From the NCBI RefSeq assembly GCF_900155545.1, contig NZ_LT732526.1, positions 3,231,587-3,295,586 on the forward strand: a stretch of 64,000 bases of DNA, written 5' to 3'. The notes beneath the pieces were generated by a model, which saw nothing but the letters and a program-made list of their open reading frames with translations, was not told the DNA's origin and searched no databases. How positions within the stretch are numbered: position 1 is the stretch's first letter; the number at the start of each line of letters is the position of its first letter. Positions 21,748 to 30,050 of the stretch are shown here, in pieces. The position numbers and the translations under genes are program-made. The stretch is from Clostridium sp. Marseille-P2415. GTDB lineage: Bacteria; Bacillota; Clostridia; Lachnospirales; Lachnospiraceae.

Positions 21748-22377
21748 TTAAACCAAATCAGCCCAGTTTGCCGGATAAGTTGCGTAGAATATCCTGGCCT
21801 TATCCGGGGAACCCCAGATTACCTTAGAGCCTGACGGTACGAAAAGTACATCTCCGGCTTTTGCGGTATAAGTTTTCCCGTCAATGGTTACGGTCAAGGT
21901 TCCTTCGATTACATAATCGATCTCCTCATAGGTCAATTCCCATTCAAAGCTTGAATGGTCGATTACGAGGAAACCTGCGCTTATATGGGATTCCTCTTTG
22001 CTTACCAGCTCCTGGTAATAAGCCTTAACAGACGGGTCACCCGTATCAAATACATCCATTTTTACAGAGCCTCCGCGAACTACCTTAAGACCGTTTCCAT
22101 GGCTTTCCGACTCATAGGGTTTTAAAATGTCATTTAACATTCCCTTTTCCATGAGTGCCTTCAGTACCATATAAATTTTCTCGCTGTCAATATCCATACC
22201 TGCAAAAGCCGCCGGGGCCTGCGTCTGCTCTTCGGCCTTATCACAGAATGTGATGCCGAACGCATCTGCTGCATCCTTTGCGGACGGAGTGATGATGCTT
22301 CCGCTTTCCATATAAAAAACCTTTTTGCCCTCTGCGTTTATCTTTTCTACATCTTTTGCACAAATCAACTGCTTCAT
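21748..22377 (-). CDS. eutQ: EutQ-like cupin protein
   Basis: The 209-residue protein has a variable N-terminal half and a C-terminal cupin (about 115-205): SSFEWELTYEEIDYVIEGTLTVTIDGKTYTAKAGDVLFVPSGSKVIWGSP. This is the EutQ family of ethanolamine and choline microcompartments. EutQ of Salmonella has been reported to have acetate kinase activity, so here it could make ATP and acetate from the acetyl phosphate produced by PduL. It lies 11 bp before the extended shell gene in the same operon. Confidence 0.92.
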   Translation of the reverse strand: MKQLICAKDVEKINAEGKKVFYMESGSIITPSAKDAADAFGITFCDKAEEQTQAPAAFAGMDIDSEKIYMVLKALMEKGMLNDILKPYESESHGNGLKVVRGGSVKMDVFDTGDPSVKAYYQELVSKEESHISAGFLVIDHSSFEWELTYEEIDYVIEGTLTVTIDGKTYTAKAGDVLFVPSGSKVIWGSPDKARIFYATYPANWADLV

Positions 22378-22392
22378 AGGATCACTTCCCTT

Positions 22393-22656
22393 CTATATAA
22401 ATTGGCAATCTTCATCAATAATTCCAATTACTACGGCATCTATGGGGATGTCATCGCTTCCCAGCATCCGTCTGGCAGAAGAGCCGGTGGAAACGATCAC
22501 ACGGTCACCGATGCCTGCGCTGATGATATCCGCTACGATCAGCCGCTCGCCTTCCCGTGTGCCTCCGATGATCTCGGCAAGCATGAATTTATATCCGCTT
22601 AAGGATTCAGCCTTTCTGGTGGCCCATACGTTATCAATTAATCTCGCTGCTACCAT
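22393..22656 (-). CDS. eutN: EutN/CcmL-type pentameric vertex protein
   Basis: Pentamers of this family cap the vertices of the microcompartment. The real protein starts at the ATG at 22656 (MVAARLIDNVWATRKAESL) and is 87 residues, the normal length; a longer open frame upstream runs through the previous gene. Motifs: GYKFMLAEIIG, VADIISAGIGDRVIVSTGSSAR and the C-terminal DAVVIGIIDE. It overlaps the end of the upstream shell gene by 7 bp. It is the only vertex protein in the operon. Confidence 0.93.
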   Translation of the reverse strand: MVAARLIDNVWATRKAESLSGYKFMLAEIIGGTREGERLIVADIISAGIGDRVIVSTGSSARRMLGSDDIPIDAVVIGIIDEDCQFI

Positions 22657-22955
22657 TCTTCGGCACCTCTCTTCTCTCTTTGCCTGATCTCTTCCATGGC
22701 TGCCTCTACCGATGCCGTATCTCCAAAAACCGCCAGCATGATCATGTTCTGCGGGCAGCTTCCTCTGATATCTTCTACCGTAACACCCACTGCTTTTTCT
22801 GCCACATCGGCAGCACAAACCATTTCGATGATTCTGCCCTGCACAAGTCCTACTGCATCCACCGGTCCTATGGGGGAAGAGGTACCGGAGCCCTTCCTGC
22901 GGTTCAAAATATCGATGGTCCCCTGTGACGGTGATTTAATAATACGGTATTCCAT
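22650..22955 (-). CDS. GrpU-like BMC shell protein with Fe-S motif GSCPQ
   Basis: From the ATG at 22955 (MEYRIIKSPSQGTIDILNRR, with AAGGATG upstream) the protein is 101 residues. It is a permuted BMC domain with VDAVGLVQGRIIEMVCAADVAEKAVGV and NMIMLAVFGDTASVEAAM. Residues 65-69 are G-S-C-P-Q. This fits the G-X-C-P-Q signature that I recall from GrpU, a glycyl-radical microcompartment shell protein shown to bind an iron-sulfur cluster at the pore. Seen: the motif in a BMC context. Inferred: cluster binding and possible electron passage across the shell. Confidence 0.88.
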   Translation of the reverse strand: MEYRIIKSPSQGTIDILNRRKGSGTSSPIGPVDAVGLVQGRIIEMVCAADVAEKAVGVTVEDIRGSCPQNMIMLAVFGDTASVEAAMEEIRQREKRGAEEW

Positions 22956-22968
22956 ATGTCCACATCCT

Positions 22969-23814
22969 TTATGCCAGCTCTTCCTGATTACAGGAAAATG
23001 CGATTCCAAGAGGAGTTACAAACATTGGGTTCTCAGGTTTCAGCGTCCTGATTCCCGTCTGTTTTTCAATGATTGTTTCAATTCCGGTCAAACAGCAGGT
23101 CCCGCCTACCAGATAGATTTCCCGGACATCGTGCCCTCCTATATGGCGGCTTATGATGGAAGCCACTTTCTCCACAACCGGTTTTAATACCGGCAGCAGT
23201 TCTTTATGGTTTTCTTCCCTGCGTTTATATACCTCCGCCTCTTTAAAAGACATATGATAAGCACCGGAGATCACCAGGGAGAAATGAGTCCCTCCCGTGG
23301 GTTCATCCGCTACATACACCACCTTTCCATCCTTTAAAATGGAAATTCCGGTGGTGCCGCCTCCGATGTCCACGACCGCGCCATTCTTTATTTTTAAAAC
23401 TGCATTGGCTGCCGTAGGCTCATCGAGAAGGGCTGTGATTTCAAATCCCGCTCCCTGGACCACGTTCTTAATGGCTCCTCCGTCCAGGGAATCGGTGCCC
23501 GGAGGAATGGCTGCGGCTGCATAAATCAGCCCGGTGCCCAGCTTTTCCTCCAGTTCCTCCTTTAGCTCGCGCACGATCCGGATCGCGCCGATGTAATCAA
23601 CGACCATTCCGTCACGGACCACATCTGCATACCGGTAAGCACCTGCTACAGGCTTGTAATTCTCATCTAACACAGCCAGTACCACACACGCCGTACCCAG
23701 ATCCACTCCGGTATAGTAAACAGAGGAGCTTCCTTTAATAGGATGCTTAACAACTGCTTCAAACTGGCTTACCAGCTCATTGCATCCATCAAATGTTATT
23801 TCTTCCTTTGACAT
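22969..23814 (-). CDS. eutJ: EutJ-like actin/Hsp70-fold protein
   Basis: The product is about 281 residues from the ATG at 23814 (MSKEEITFDG), chosen because GGAGG lies 6 bp upstream. It has the ASKHA ATPase core: phosphate 1 loop TGVDLGTACVVLAVLD, IPPGT, LLDEPTAANAVL, phosphate 2 loop VVDIGGGTTGISIL and YLVGGTCCLTGI. EutJ is found in most ethanolamine and choline microcompartment loci and is thought to be a chaperone or reactivation-like factor, with no proven activity. It overlaps the EutT-like gene by 19 bp. Confidence 0.92.
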   Translation of the reverse strand: MSKEEITFDGCNELVSQFEAVVKHPIKGSSSVYYTGVDLGTACVVLAVLDENYKPVAGAYRYADVVRDGMVVDYIGAIRIVRELKEELEEKLGTGLIYAAAAIPPGTDSLDGGAIKNVVQGAGFEITALLDEPTAANAVLKIKNGAVVDIGGGTTGISILKDGKVVYVADEPTGGTHFSLVISGAYHMSFKEAEVYKRREENHKELLPVLKPVVEKVASIISRHIGGHDVREIYLVGGTCCLTGIETIIEKQTGIRTLKPENPMFVTPLGIAFSCNQEELA

Positions 23815-24410
23815 GCTTTTCCTCCATATTCCAGACATATCATCTGTGATAAGCGGTTAATGACCGGGTTTAAGTCTGCGTTCTCCGTTTCCGCCGCCAG
23901 CTCTCTTACGCTGCAGCGCAGGCGGTGCAGAAGAACGATTTCTTTTCCCTTTTCTGACTGTGCATGAAAACCTGTAATTTCAAAGCAATCCCCGGAAGGC
24001 TCGTTAAAATTCTCTTTATTAAATCCGGTGCAGGGCTCAAATGCAATTTCCTCATCCCGGCCTTCTTTCCCCAGGTCAGAAAGCCTTCGTTCCAGGTCAA
24101 ATATCTGCTCTGCCAACAGCACGTCCCGGTTTAATAATTCAAGGCCCGCCTCCAGAAACTGCGCCTGAAGCGTTTTCTTTCTTAATAGGAAACGATCCGG
24201 GCAAATTTCATTTTTCGGCGCTTCGTTTTTCTCTCCAGGCTTTTCGTTTTTTCGTTTTACCGTCATGGGATCGTCACTTATGGGAATCTTCTTATCCACC
24301 AGGAACTGGCGCGCTCCGGGTGTCAGTCTGGTTCCCCCAGGGAGATCGTAGGAGGTAAAGGGTTCTCTTCTGAATAAAATCCTCAAATCGTCTTCCGTGA
24401 TGAATTTCAT
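23796..24410 (-). CDS. EutT/cobalamin adenosyltransferase-like protein
   Basis: The 204-residue protein shares the EutT N-terminus (FITEDDLRILF...LPGGTRLTPGARQFLVDKKIPI), then a helical region that vaguely follows the adenosyltransferase fold. The CCxxC metal motif of EutT is absent; a lone C occurs in EICPDRF. The pathway uses a glycyl radical enzyme, not a cobalamin enzyme, so adenosylcobalamin synthesis is not needed here and the protein may have been repurposed. Start and stop overlap its neighbours (TAATG with the alcohol dehydrogenase), showing tight coupling. Confidence 0.7.
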   Translation of the reverse strand: MKFITEDDLRILFRREPFTSYDLPGGTRLTPGARQFLVDKKIPISDDPMTVKRKNEKPGEKNEAPKNEICPDRFLLRKKTLQAQFLEAGLELLNRDVLLAEQIFDLERRLSDLGKEGRDEEIAFEPCTGFNKENFNEPSGDCFEITGFHAQSEKGKEIVLLHRLRCSVRELAAETENADLNPVINRLSQMICLEYGGKACQRKK

Positions 24411-25546
24411 TAATAGCCCCCCTTACACAGTTTCCGATAGATGGCTTCAATCTCTTCTACCGACGGCACTCTTGGGTTGGTCAATGTGCAGTTATCAGCC
24501 AGGGCTTTTTCCGCCATTTCCCGTACAGCCTGCTCAAACTCATCTTTATCAACCTTTAAATCCGTAATCTGCTGCGGTATTTTGATCTTATTCATCAGGT
24601 TCTTTAAATGACGCACCAGGCCGTGTACCGTGGCCTTATCTGTTCCTGCCGCGATCCCAAGCATATTGGCAATCTCCACATACCTGCCGCACGCTTTCTG
24701 ATCGCCTGCGTCTTCCAGACCTGCGTTATAGCTGATGACATGAGGCAGCAGAATCGCGTTGCTTCTTCCGTGAGGAATGTGAAAGCGCGCTCCCAGAGCA
24801 TGGGCCATACTGTGGCAAAGTCCTAAGGATGCTCCGTTAAAGGCAACTCCGGCCAGACAGGATGCATTGTGCATGTGGGTTCTGGCTTCCATGTCGCTTC
24901 CTTCCTCTACGGTACGTGCCAGATAGTTCCAGACCAGTCTCACAGCCTTTTCTGCACAGGCATCGGTAAAATCACCTGCATTGGATGAAACATAGGCCTC
25001 TAAGGCATGGGTCAGAACATCCATTCCGGTATCCGCCGTAATGTGAGGCGGAACCGACGCCGTAAAGCGCGGATCAAGGAACGCTGCATCCGGCACCATG
25101 CTGTCGGAACGCAGCGGGTATTTCGCCTGGGCCTGCGGGTCGGATATGACGGAAAAATTGGTTACTTCGCTGCCTGTGCCGCTGGTTGTCGGGACCGCGA
25201 TCAAATACAGCTTCTCATTTCCCATCTGACTGTAGATGTGGTTTGCCGCCTTTGCCGTATCGATGGCAGAGCCGCCGCCAAGGGCGATCACTGCATCCGG
25301 ATTAAAGCATTTCATCCCGCCGATGGCCTTTGATACCACTTCGATGGTCGGATCCGGCACTACCTCTGAAAACACTTCAAAGCTGCTTCCCTTCTCCTGT
25401 AAAAGCTCTGTAATCCAGTTCACCTTTCCGGACTGGGCCATAAAGGGGTCACAAATAATATAGGCCTTATTCACAGGAAGTTCCTTTATCTTATCCAGAC
25501 AGGAAGATCCCATATATACTTTTGTATTCATTACAAATTGCTCCAC
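24410..25546 (-). CDS. Iron-containing alcohol dehydrogenase
   Basis: This should reduce acetaldehyde to ethanol and regenerate NAD inside the microcompartment. The preferred start is the GTG at 25546 (VEQFVMNTKVYMGSS), with GGAGGG upstream; the longer frame from 25645 reads through a duplicated piece of eutP and is not expected to be translated. The product is 378 residues with the NAD-binding GGGSAIDTAKA motif, PTTSGTGSEVT, and the His-rich iron site (CHSMAHALGARFHIPHGRSNAILLPHV). It belongs to the EutG/PduQ/CutO-type group by context. Confidence 0.93.
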   Translation of the reverse strand: MEQFVMNTKVYMGSSCLDKIKELPVNKAYIICDPFMAQSGKVNWITELLQEKGSSFEVFSEVVPDPTIEVVSKAIGGMKCFNPDAVIALGGGSAIDTAKAANHIYSQMGNEKLYLIAVPTTSGTGSEVTNFSVISDPQAQAKYPLRSDSMVPDAAFLDPRFTASVPPHITADTGMDVLTHALEAYVSSNAGDFTDACAEKAVRLVWNYLARTVEEGSDMEARTHMHNASCLAGVAFNGASLGLCHSMAHALGARFHIPHGRSNAILLPHVISYNAGLEDAGDQKACGRYVEIANMLGIAAGTDKATVHGLVRHLKNLMNKIKIPQQITDLKVDKDEFEQAVREMAEKALADNCTLTNPRVPSVEEIEAIYRKLCKGGY

Positions 25547-25570
25547 GTTACATTTCCCTCCTTTCCTTAT

Positions 25571-25645
25571 ATTTGCCCACGTTCTTTGGGCATATAGGTA
25601 TACCCGTAGGGTATTTCCTCTTATTTGCCCACGTTCTTTGGGCAT
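25571..25645. repeat. 23-bp direct duplication at the eutP-alcohol dehydrogenase junction
   Basis: The 23-bp string beginning ATTTGCCCACG and ending TTTGGGCAT occurs at 25571-25593 and again at 25623-25645, 52 bp apart. The second copy is the 3' end of the eutP-like gene including its stop; the first is an extra copy in the intergenic space. Each contains a small inverted repeat (TGCCCA/TGGGCA). A replication-slip duplication is the simplest cause. Confidence 0.8.
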
Positions 25646-26070
25646 AATGCCTCCATTAATTCAGGAAGACCCGCCCTTCCAGACAGATTGATGTGATAAT
25701 AGGGCTCCCGGACCCCGGCTTTTTTTAACTGACGGATACACCAGCCATCATTTTCCGGCTTCTCTCCGCTTCCTGTAATCACACCGATGACTGGAACCCG
25801 GAACGCTTTTGCGAATCCCGGCGGGTAACTTTCCCGGCATGAAGACTGGTCTACCAGCATCAGTACATGGGAGGCGTCCTGAGCTGCCGCAATGATATGC
25901 TTGTGCATCCAGGGACTTTCCAAGTAAACCCCCGGTACATCCAGAGTTTTTTCCCCATACACCATGTTCTGGGTTCTCCTGGCAGGACCGGTAAAACCGT
26001 TTATAACATGCGCCAGCGAAGTTTTCCCGCTGCCGCCGGGACCGATGAGCATGATCCTTTTTCTTCTCAT
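25621..26070 (-). CDS. eutP: EutP/PduV-like small GTPase
   Basis: The 149-residue protein has a P-loop near residue 10 (LIGPGGSGKTSL), a switch region with DVPGVYLESP (DxxG-type), and VPVIGVITGSGEKPE at the place of the guanine-specificity loop. EutP/PduV proteins are a Ras-like branch linked to microcompartments; PduV of Salmonella has been implicated in their positioning. It overlaps the eutS-like gene by 4 bp. The final codons are duplicated downstream. Confidence 0.9.
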   Translation of the reverse strand: MRRKRIMLIGPGGSGKTSLAHVINGFTGPARRTQNMVYGEKTLDVPGVYLESPWMHKHIIAAAQDASHVLMLVDQSSCRESYPPGFAKAFRVPVIGVITGSGEKPENDGWCIRQLKKAGVREPYYHINLSGRAGLPELMEALCPKNVGK

Positions 26071-26405
26071 GTTTTTGATACTGCGGGCACCGTATAACCC
26101 AGCCCGCGCTTTAAGGTATCACACACCGCGGTTAAAGCGGTTTCCACACTGTCCACGTCGCCTGCAATGATCACAGAGCCTGTGAAGCGGTCTAAAAACC
26201 CCACCTGTACGTCCGCTGCCTTTGCCGCTATGTCCGCAGCAATGATGGACGTTTCAAAAGGGGACAGCGTGAGAATTCCGATAGCTCCCAGTTCATCGAT
26301 GCCAAGACATTCATACACCTCCGGTATGGGGGATGCGATTACATGGGCTATGGTCACCTGCTTGCCCGGAACGGACTCCTCTATGACTCGTTGCATTTCG
26401 ATCAC
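26067..26405 (-). CDS. eutS: EutS/PduU-type shell protein
   Basis: The 112-residue protein follows EutS closely: EESVPGKQVTIAHVIASP, GAIGILTLSPFETSIIAADIAAKAADVQVGFLDRFTGSVIIAGDVDSVE (in pieces). EutS and PduU are circularly permuted BMC hexamers with a capped or bent pore. It lies between eutP and cutD, 16 bp before the latter's stop side. Confidence 0.94.
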   Translation of the reverse strand: MIEMQRVIEESVPGKQVTIAHVIASPIPEVYECLGIDELGAIGILTLSPFETSIIAADIAAKAADVQVGFLDRFTGSVIIAGDVDSVETALTAVCDTLKRGLGYTVPAVSKT

Positions 26406-26421
26406 GGCGTCTTCCCCTTTC

Positions 26422-27375
26422 TCAGTGCTTTACCACAGTAACCGGGAACTGATATTCCTTCATCCACCCTTCAATCCGGTCTAAATCATCAGCGCTTAAG
26501 CTTGGATCGCCTGCAATGGGGTACTCCATATCAAGCTGGTTGTATTTGTTGACGCCCAACTTATGGTACGGAAGCAAGTCAATTCCCTTAAAATTCTTGT
26601 AATCACGGTATGGCATCAGGAATTTAATAACCGCATCGATCTCTTCCCGGCTGTCATTGATTCCTTTTAGCATAGGCATACGCACCTTTACATTGCAGCG
26701 GTGATGGAGCAGTTCCCTGATATTAGTCAATATCTGTTCATTGTTTACACCAACCAGTTCGTTGTGCCTTACCGGGTCCATATGTTTTATGTCAAATAAG
26801 AATAAATCCACGTATTCCGCTATCTTTAATATGGTTTCCGTTTTTGTATAACCGCAGGTCTCGATCGCTGTATTGATTCCCTCCTGCTTACAGGCCATTA
26901 AAAGATTTAAGGCTGCTTCCGGCTGAGCGGTCACTTCGCCGCCGCCAAGGGTCACTCCGCCGCCTGAAATATCATAAAAGGCAGCATCCTCTTCCACGGT
27001 CTTAAGCAGTTCTGAAATGGTCCTCATCTCTCCGGCAATGGTCAGTGCCGCATTCGGGCAGATGTTCTTGCATTTCATGCATCCGATGCAGTCCTTTTCC
27101 CGCTTTATTTCATGTTTACCGGTCTCTTTGGACATCACATGGATTCCCACGGGGCACACACTGGCGCACGCCCCGCAGTTCACACAGGAATTTTGTTTAT
27201 ACATCACCTGGAATTTCCGTTCCATACCTTCCGGATTGGAACACCATTTACACCGGAGCGGACAGCCTTTAAAGAATACCAGGGTTCTGATTCCCGGCCC
27301 GTCATACATGTTGTACTTCTGCACGTTAAAGATAAACGCCTTACGTTCAATCTCTCCTGTATTTCCATGGTCCAT
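26422..27375 (-). CDS. cutD: Choline TMA-lyase activating enzyme (radical SAM)
   Basis: CutD uses S-adenosylmethionine and a 4Fe-4S cluster to place the glycyl radical on CutC. The 317-residue protein has the radical SAM CX3CX2C motif (KGCPLRCKWC; Cys 38, 42 and 45). Two ferredoxin-type clusters follow (CVNCGACASVCPVG and CIGCMKCKNICPNA), as in PFL2-type activases. GGGEVTAQPE, the glycine-rich SAM contact, is also present. It lies 22 bp downstream of cutC, the standard arrangement. The assignment to CutD rather than another activase rests on its CutC neighbour. Confidence 0.94.
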   Translation of the reverse strand: MDHGNTGEIERKAFIFNVQKYNMYDGPGIRTLVFFKGCPLRCKWCSNPEGMERKFQVMYKQNSCVNCGACASVCPVGIHVMSKETGKHEIKREKDCIGCMKCKNICPNAALTIAGEMRTISELLKTVEEDAAFYDISGGGVTLGGGEVTAQPEAALNLLMACKQEGINTAIETCGYTKTETILKIAEYVDLFLFDIKHMDPVRHNELVGVNNEQILTNIRELLHHRCNVKVRMPMLKGINDSREEIDAVIKFLMPYRDYKNFKGIDLLPYHKLGVNKYNQLDMEYPIAGDPSLSADDLDRIEGWMKEYQFPVTVVKH

Positions 27376-27397
27376 TGTGATTTATCTCCGTTTTCTT

Positions 27398-29941
27398 TTA
27401 GAAATGTGTCAGCATGGTTCTGCTTATGATCTCATCCTGTACATCCTTGCATAACTCTACGAAGAATGCGCTGTAGCCGGCTACGCGGACGATTAAGTCG
27501 CGGTACAGCTCCGGAGCTTTTTGAGCCTCGATCAGGGTATTGTTGTCTAAGTAGTTGAACTGCATCTCGCCGTTACCGAACATGCAGGCCGTACGAAGCA
27601 ATGTGATCAGGCTCTCTTCTCCTTCCGGAGTATCGAGAAGCCCTGCCATGATCTTAAAGTTATGAACCATACCGATGTTCATGCTGTCATTGGCCATCTT
27701 GGATACGGACTTGATGATCGCTGTCGGGCCCTTGAAATCCGCACCCTGTGTCGGGCTGATGCCGTCGGAAAGCGGCAGCCATGCGTGACGGCCATTGGCA
27801 GAAGCGCCTGTCATCTGTCCGAATGGGGTGTTATTGGAAATGGATAAGGTACCATGGCTTAAAACAGAGTATAAGGTCTTATATTTTCTGTGCTCATGCT
27901 CTGTAAAATCAACCAGGTCAGCCGCAATGAGATCTGCATAATCATCATCATTTCCGTATTTCGGAGCATTGAGGCAATCGGTGCGGATCTGGTCACATCC
28001 GGCAAAGTCTGCCTTTAATGCTTCGTTTAACTGCTCCAGAGTATATTTCTTTTCTTCGAATACAAGCTTCTTGATGGCTGCCATGGAATCTGCATAGGTA
28101 GCAAGTCCGGACCATACGACTCCAGGTCCGAAGTTGTACATCGCACCGCCTGCGGATACATCCTTTGCTTTCTCCATACAGCCTTCGTACATAATGGACA
28201 TAAGCGGCTTCGGAGCTAAATCTCTGTGAACACGCTGGGAAATTACAGTCGCTACATCGGTCCATTTTGTAATGTATTTGATCTCTTCTTTTACGGCTGC
28301 TTCAAACTCTTCATAGGTTTTGAAATTGCTTAAGTCACCCATATCCGGGCAAACCTGCTTGCCATACCACAATGGAACACCGTGGTTTAACACGAGCTCA
28401 ATACAGATCGGCCACTGAGTATAAGCCGTAGAGGTCCACTGATACAGACGGCCGGACTTCTGAGGTTCTACACAGCCCATGAGACAGTAATCACGTGCGT
28501 CTTCAATGGATACGCCCTTTGCAAGCATCATCTTGATGTGGGCATCGTCAAAGTGGCAGGCCGGGAAGCCCATACCGGAACGGACCACATCTACGATCTT
28601 CTTCATATATTTCTTCGGGGACTTGTTGTGGATACGGCATGCAAGGGAAGGCTGGTAAATCTTTACATGGCGGACGGCATCCATTAATAAGTAAGTCAGG
28701 TCATTGGTGGCATCGTGTCCGCTGCGGGTCACACCGCCTACGCACATATTAACGAATGGCTGGTAGCCTGCGAAGAATTTGGAACCGCCTTCACTGGTGA
28801 TCCACATCATCTCAGACATCTTGATCAGCATACAGCCTGCAAGCTCAAATGCCTGGAAATCATTCATACGGCCGGATTCGATATCAGCTTTGTAAAATGG
28901 ATACATATACTGGTCAACACGTCCGATGGACATACCGGTCTGATTTTCTTCTACTACGAGCAGGGATTCGATGGTCCATACAGCCTGGACCGCTTCCCAG
29001 AAGGTTCTAGGCTTGTGAGCCGGAACGTAAGCATTTACTTCTGAAATCTTTAACAGCTCTTCCTTGCGCTTTGGATCGGTTTCCTTTGTTGCAAGCTCAG
29101 CCGCATACCCGGAAATTCTCTTTGCATAGATCATAACGCCTTCTGTGGTATCGATAATGGATTTGTAGAAATAAATCTTTTCGATATCATCCGGATTTTC
29201 ATAATCCAGCTCTTTTAAATGATCTTTGGCTTCCTGCTGGATATCCAGCATACCCTTTTTCATGAGGATCACATCATAGCCTGGGTTGGAGTCACCGCCG
29301 CCGTTGATGGCATGGTAGGAACAGTCCGATACAAAGGATTCACCTGATAATTCCCATACGCCTGCTTCCCGGTACTGGTCCTCACAATACTCATCAACCG
29401 ATTTACCCGCCCAGTAAGGGAAGAGTTCTTCTCTCATGATTTTCTTGTCTTCTTCGGAAATATAGAATGGATCCTGTGGACGTGTTCCGATGGTATCAAT
29501 CTCATCCACCATCCATCTCCATGCGATATCCGGAGAGAATGCACCTGCACGGGGAGCGCCGCAGGGAGCGCCTACGATCAGTTCGTTGTCCTGAATCACA
29601 AGGGGAGCTGTCTCACAGCAGTAACGGAAACATTTTGCACGAAGCATGATCTTCGGCATACCGGGATTCTCTTTTGCGATCTTTGTGATCGCACGGGCAC
29701 GGTATGTAGTTATGGATGGTTTGTGCTTTAAATAATTTTCTTTTAATTTCTGAAGTCTGGGAGTGATCCCATCCGGTATCTCTGTTCCTTCCTCACAGCA
29801 TACTGCTGCCTGGGGAGCAGGCTCTTTTTTGTTGATTTCATCTGAAACGTTTTCAAACATTTTCATCAGGGAAGCTCTTTCTTCCGGTGACATGTTCTTT
29901 GTTGCTTCCACAAATTTATTTGAAAATTCACGAATATCCAA
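27398..29941 (-). CDS. cutC: Choline trimethylamine-lyase (glycyl radical enzyme)
   Basis: CutC splits choline into trimethylamine and acetaldehyde inside the microcompartment. Counting from the first possible TTG (29962), the key residues are D224 (NGGGDSNPG), C497 and E499 (MGCVEPQ) and G829 (RVAGYSAFF). Each is exactly 8 above D216, C489, E491 and G821 of Desulfovibrio alaskensis CutC, so choline specificity is well supported. I prefer the TTG at 29941, preceded by GAGAGGG, giving 847 residues. This is the short type II CutC without the long N-terminal extension. The N-terminal 40 residues are helical and may help encapsulation. It has cutD immediately downstream. Confidence 0.97.
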   Translation of the reverse strand: MDIREFSNKFVEATKNMSPEERASLMKMFENVSDEINKKEPAPQAAVCCEEGTEIPDGITPRLQKLKENYLKHKPSITTYRARAITKIAKENPGMPKIMLRAKCFRYCCETAPLVIQDNELIVGAPCGAPRAGAFSPDIAWRWMVDEIDTIGTRPQDPFYISEEDKKIMREELFPYWAGKSVDEYCEDQYREAGVWELSGESFVSDCSYHAINGGGDSNPGYDVILMKKGMLDIQQEAKDHLKELDYENPDDIEKIYFYKSIIDTTEGVMIYAKRISGYAAELATKETDPKRKEELLKISEVNAYVPAHKPRTFWEAVQAVWTIESLLVVEENQTGMSIGRVDQYMYPFYKADIESGRMNDFQAFELAGCMLIKMSEMMWITSEGGSKFFAGYQPFVNMCVGGVTRSGHDATNDLTYLLMDAVRHVKIYQPSLACRIHNKSPKKYMKKIVDVVRSGMGFPACHFDDAHIKMMLAKGVSIEDARDYCLMGCVEPQKSGRLYQWTSTAYTQWPICIELVLNHGVPLWYGKQVCPDMGDLSNFKTYEEFEAAVKEEIKYITKWTDVATVISQRVHRDLAPKPLMSIMYEGCMEKAKDVSAGGAMYNFGPGVVWSGLATYADSMAAIKKLVFEEKKYTLEQLNEALKADFAGCDQIRTDCLNAPKYGNDDDYADLIAADLVDFTEHEHRKYKTLYSVLSHGTLSISNNTPFGQMTGASANGRHAWLPLSDGISPTQGADFKGPTAIIKSVSKMANDSMNIGMVHNFKIMAGLLDTPEGEESLITLLRTACMFGNGEMQFNYLDNNTLIEAQKAPELYRDLIVRVAGYSAFFVELCKDVQDEIISRTMLTHF

Positions 29942-29979
29942 TCTGATTTCCCTCTCTTTCAATTATTTGCCGCCTAATG

Positions 29980-30050
29980 AATCAAACGGATATGCTTGCA
30001 TATCCAGTTGATTCACAAATTCAAGGTTGAAAGACGCTTTTCTTTCAACA
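29980..30050 (-). promoter_or_regulatory. Two intercistronic hairpins upstream of cutC
   Basis: Between the Cys-less aldehyde dehydrogenase and cutC are two stems: 29980-30015 (GAATCAA and GGATATGC arms with their complements) and 30027-30050 (GTTGAAAGA / TCTTTCAAC), the latter across the upstream stop codon. Neither is followed by a T-run on the minus strand, so they look like mRNA processing or stability elements, possibly raising cutC message over upstream genes. Confidence 0.5.

Noticed and set aside
22656..22818. Longer N-terminus for the EutN protein
   Set aside because: The extension is a frame shadow of the upstream shell gene and has no ribosome site; family length fits the start at 22656.
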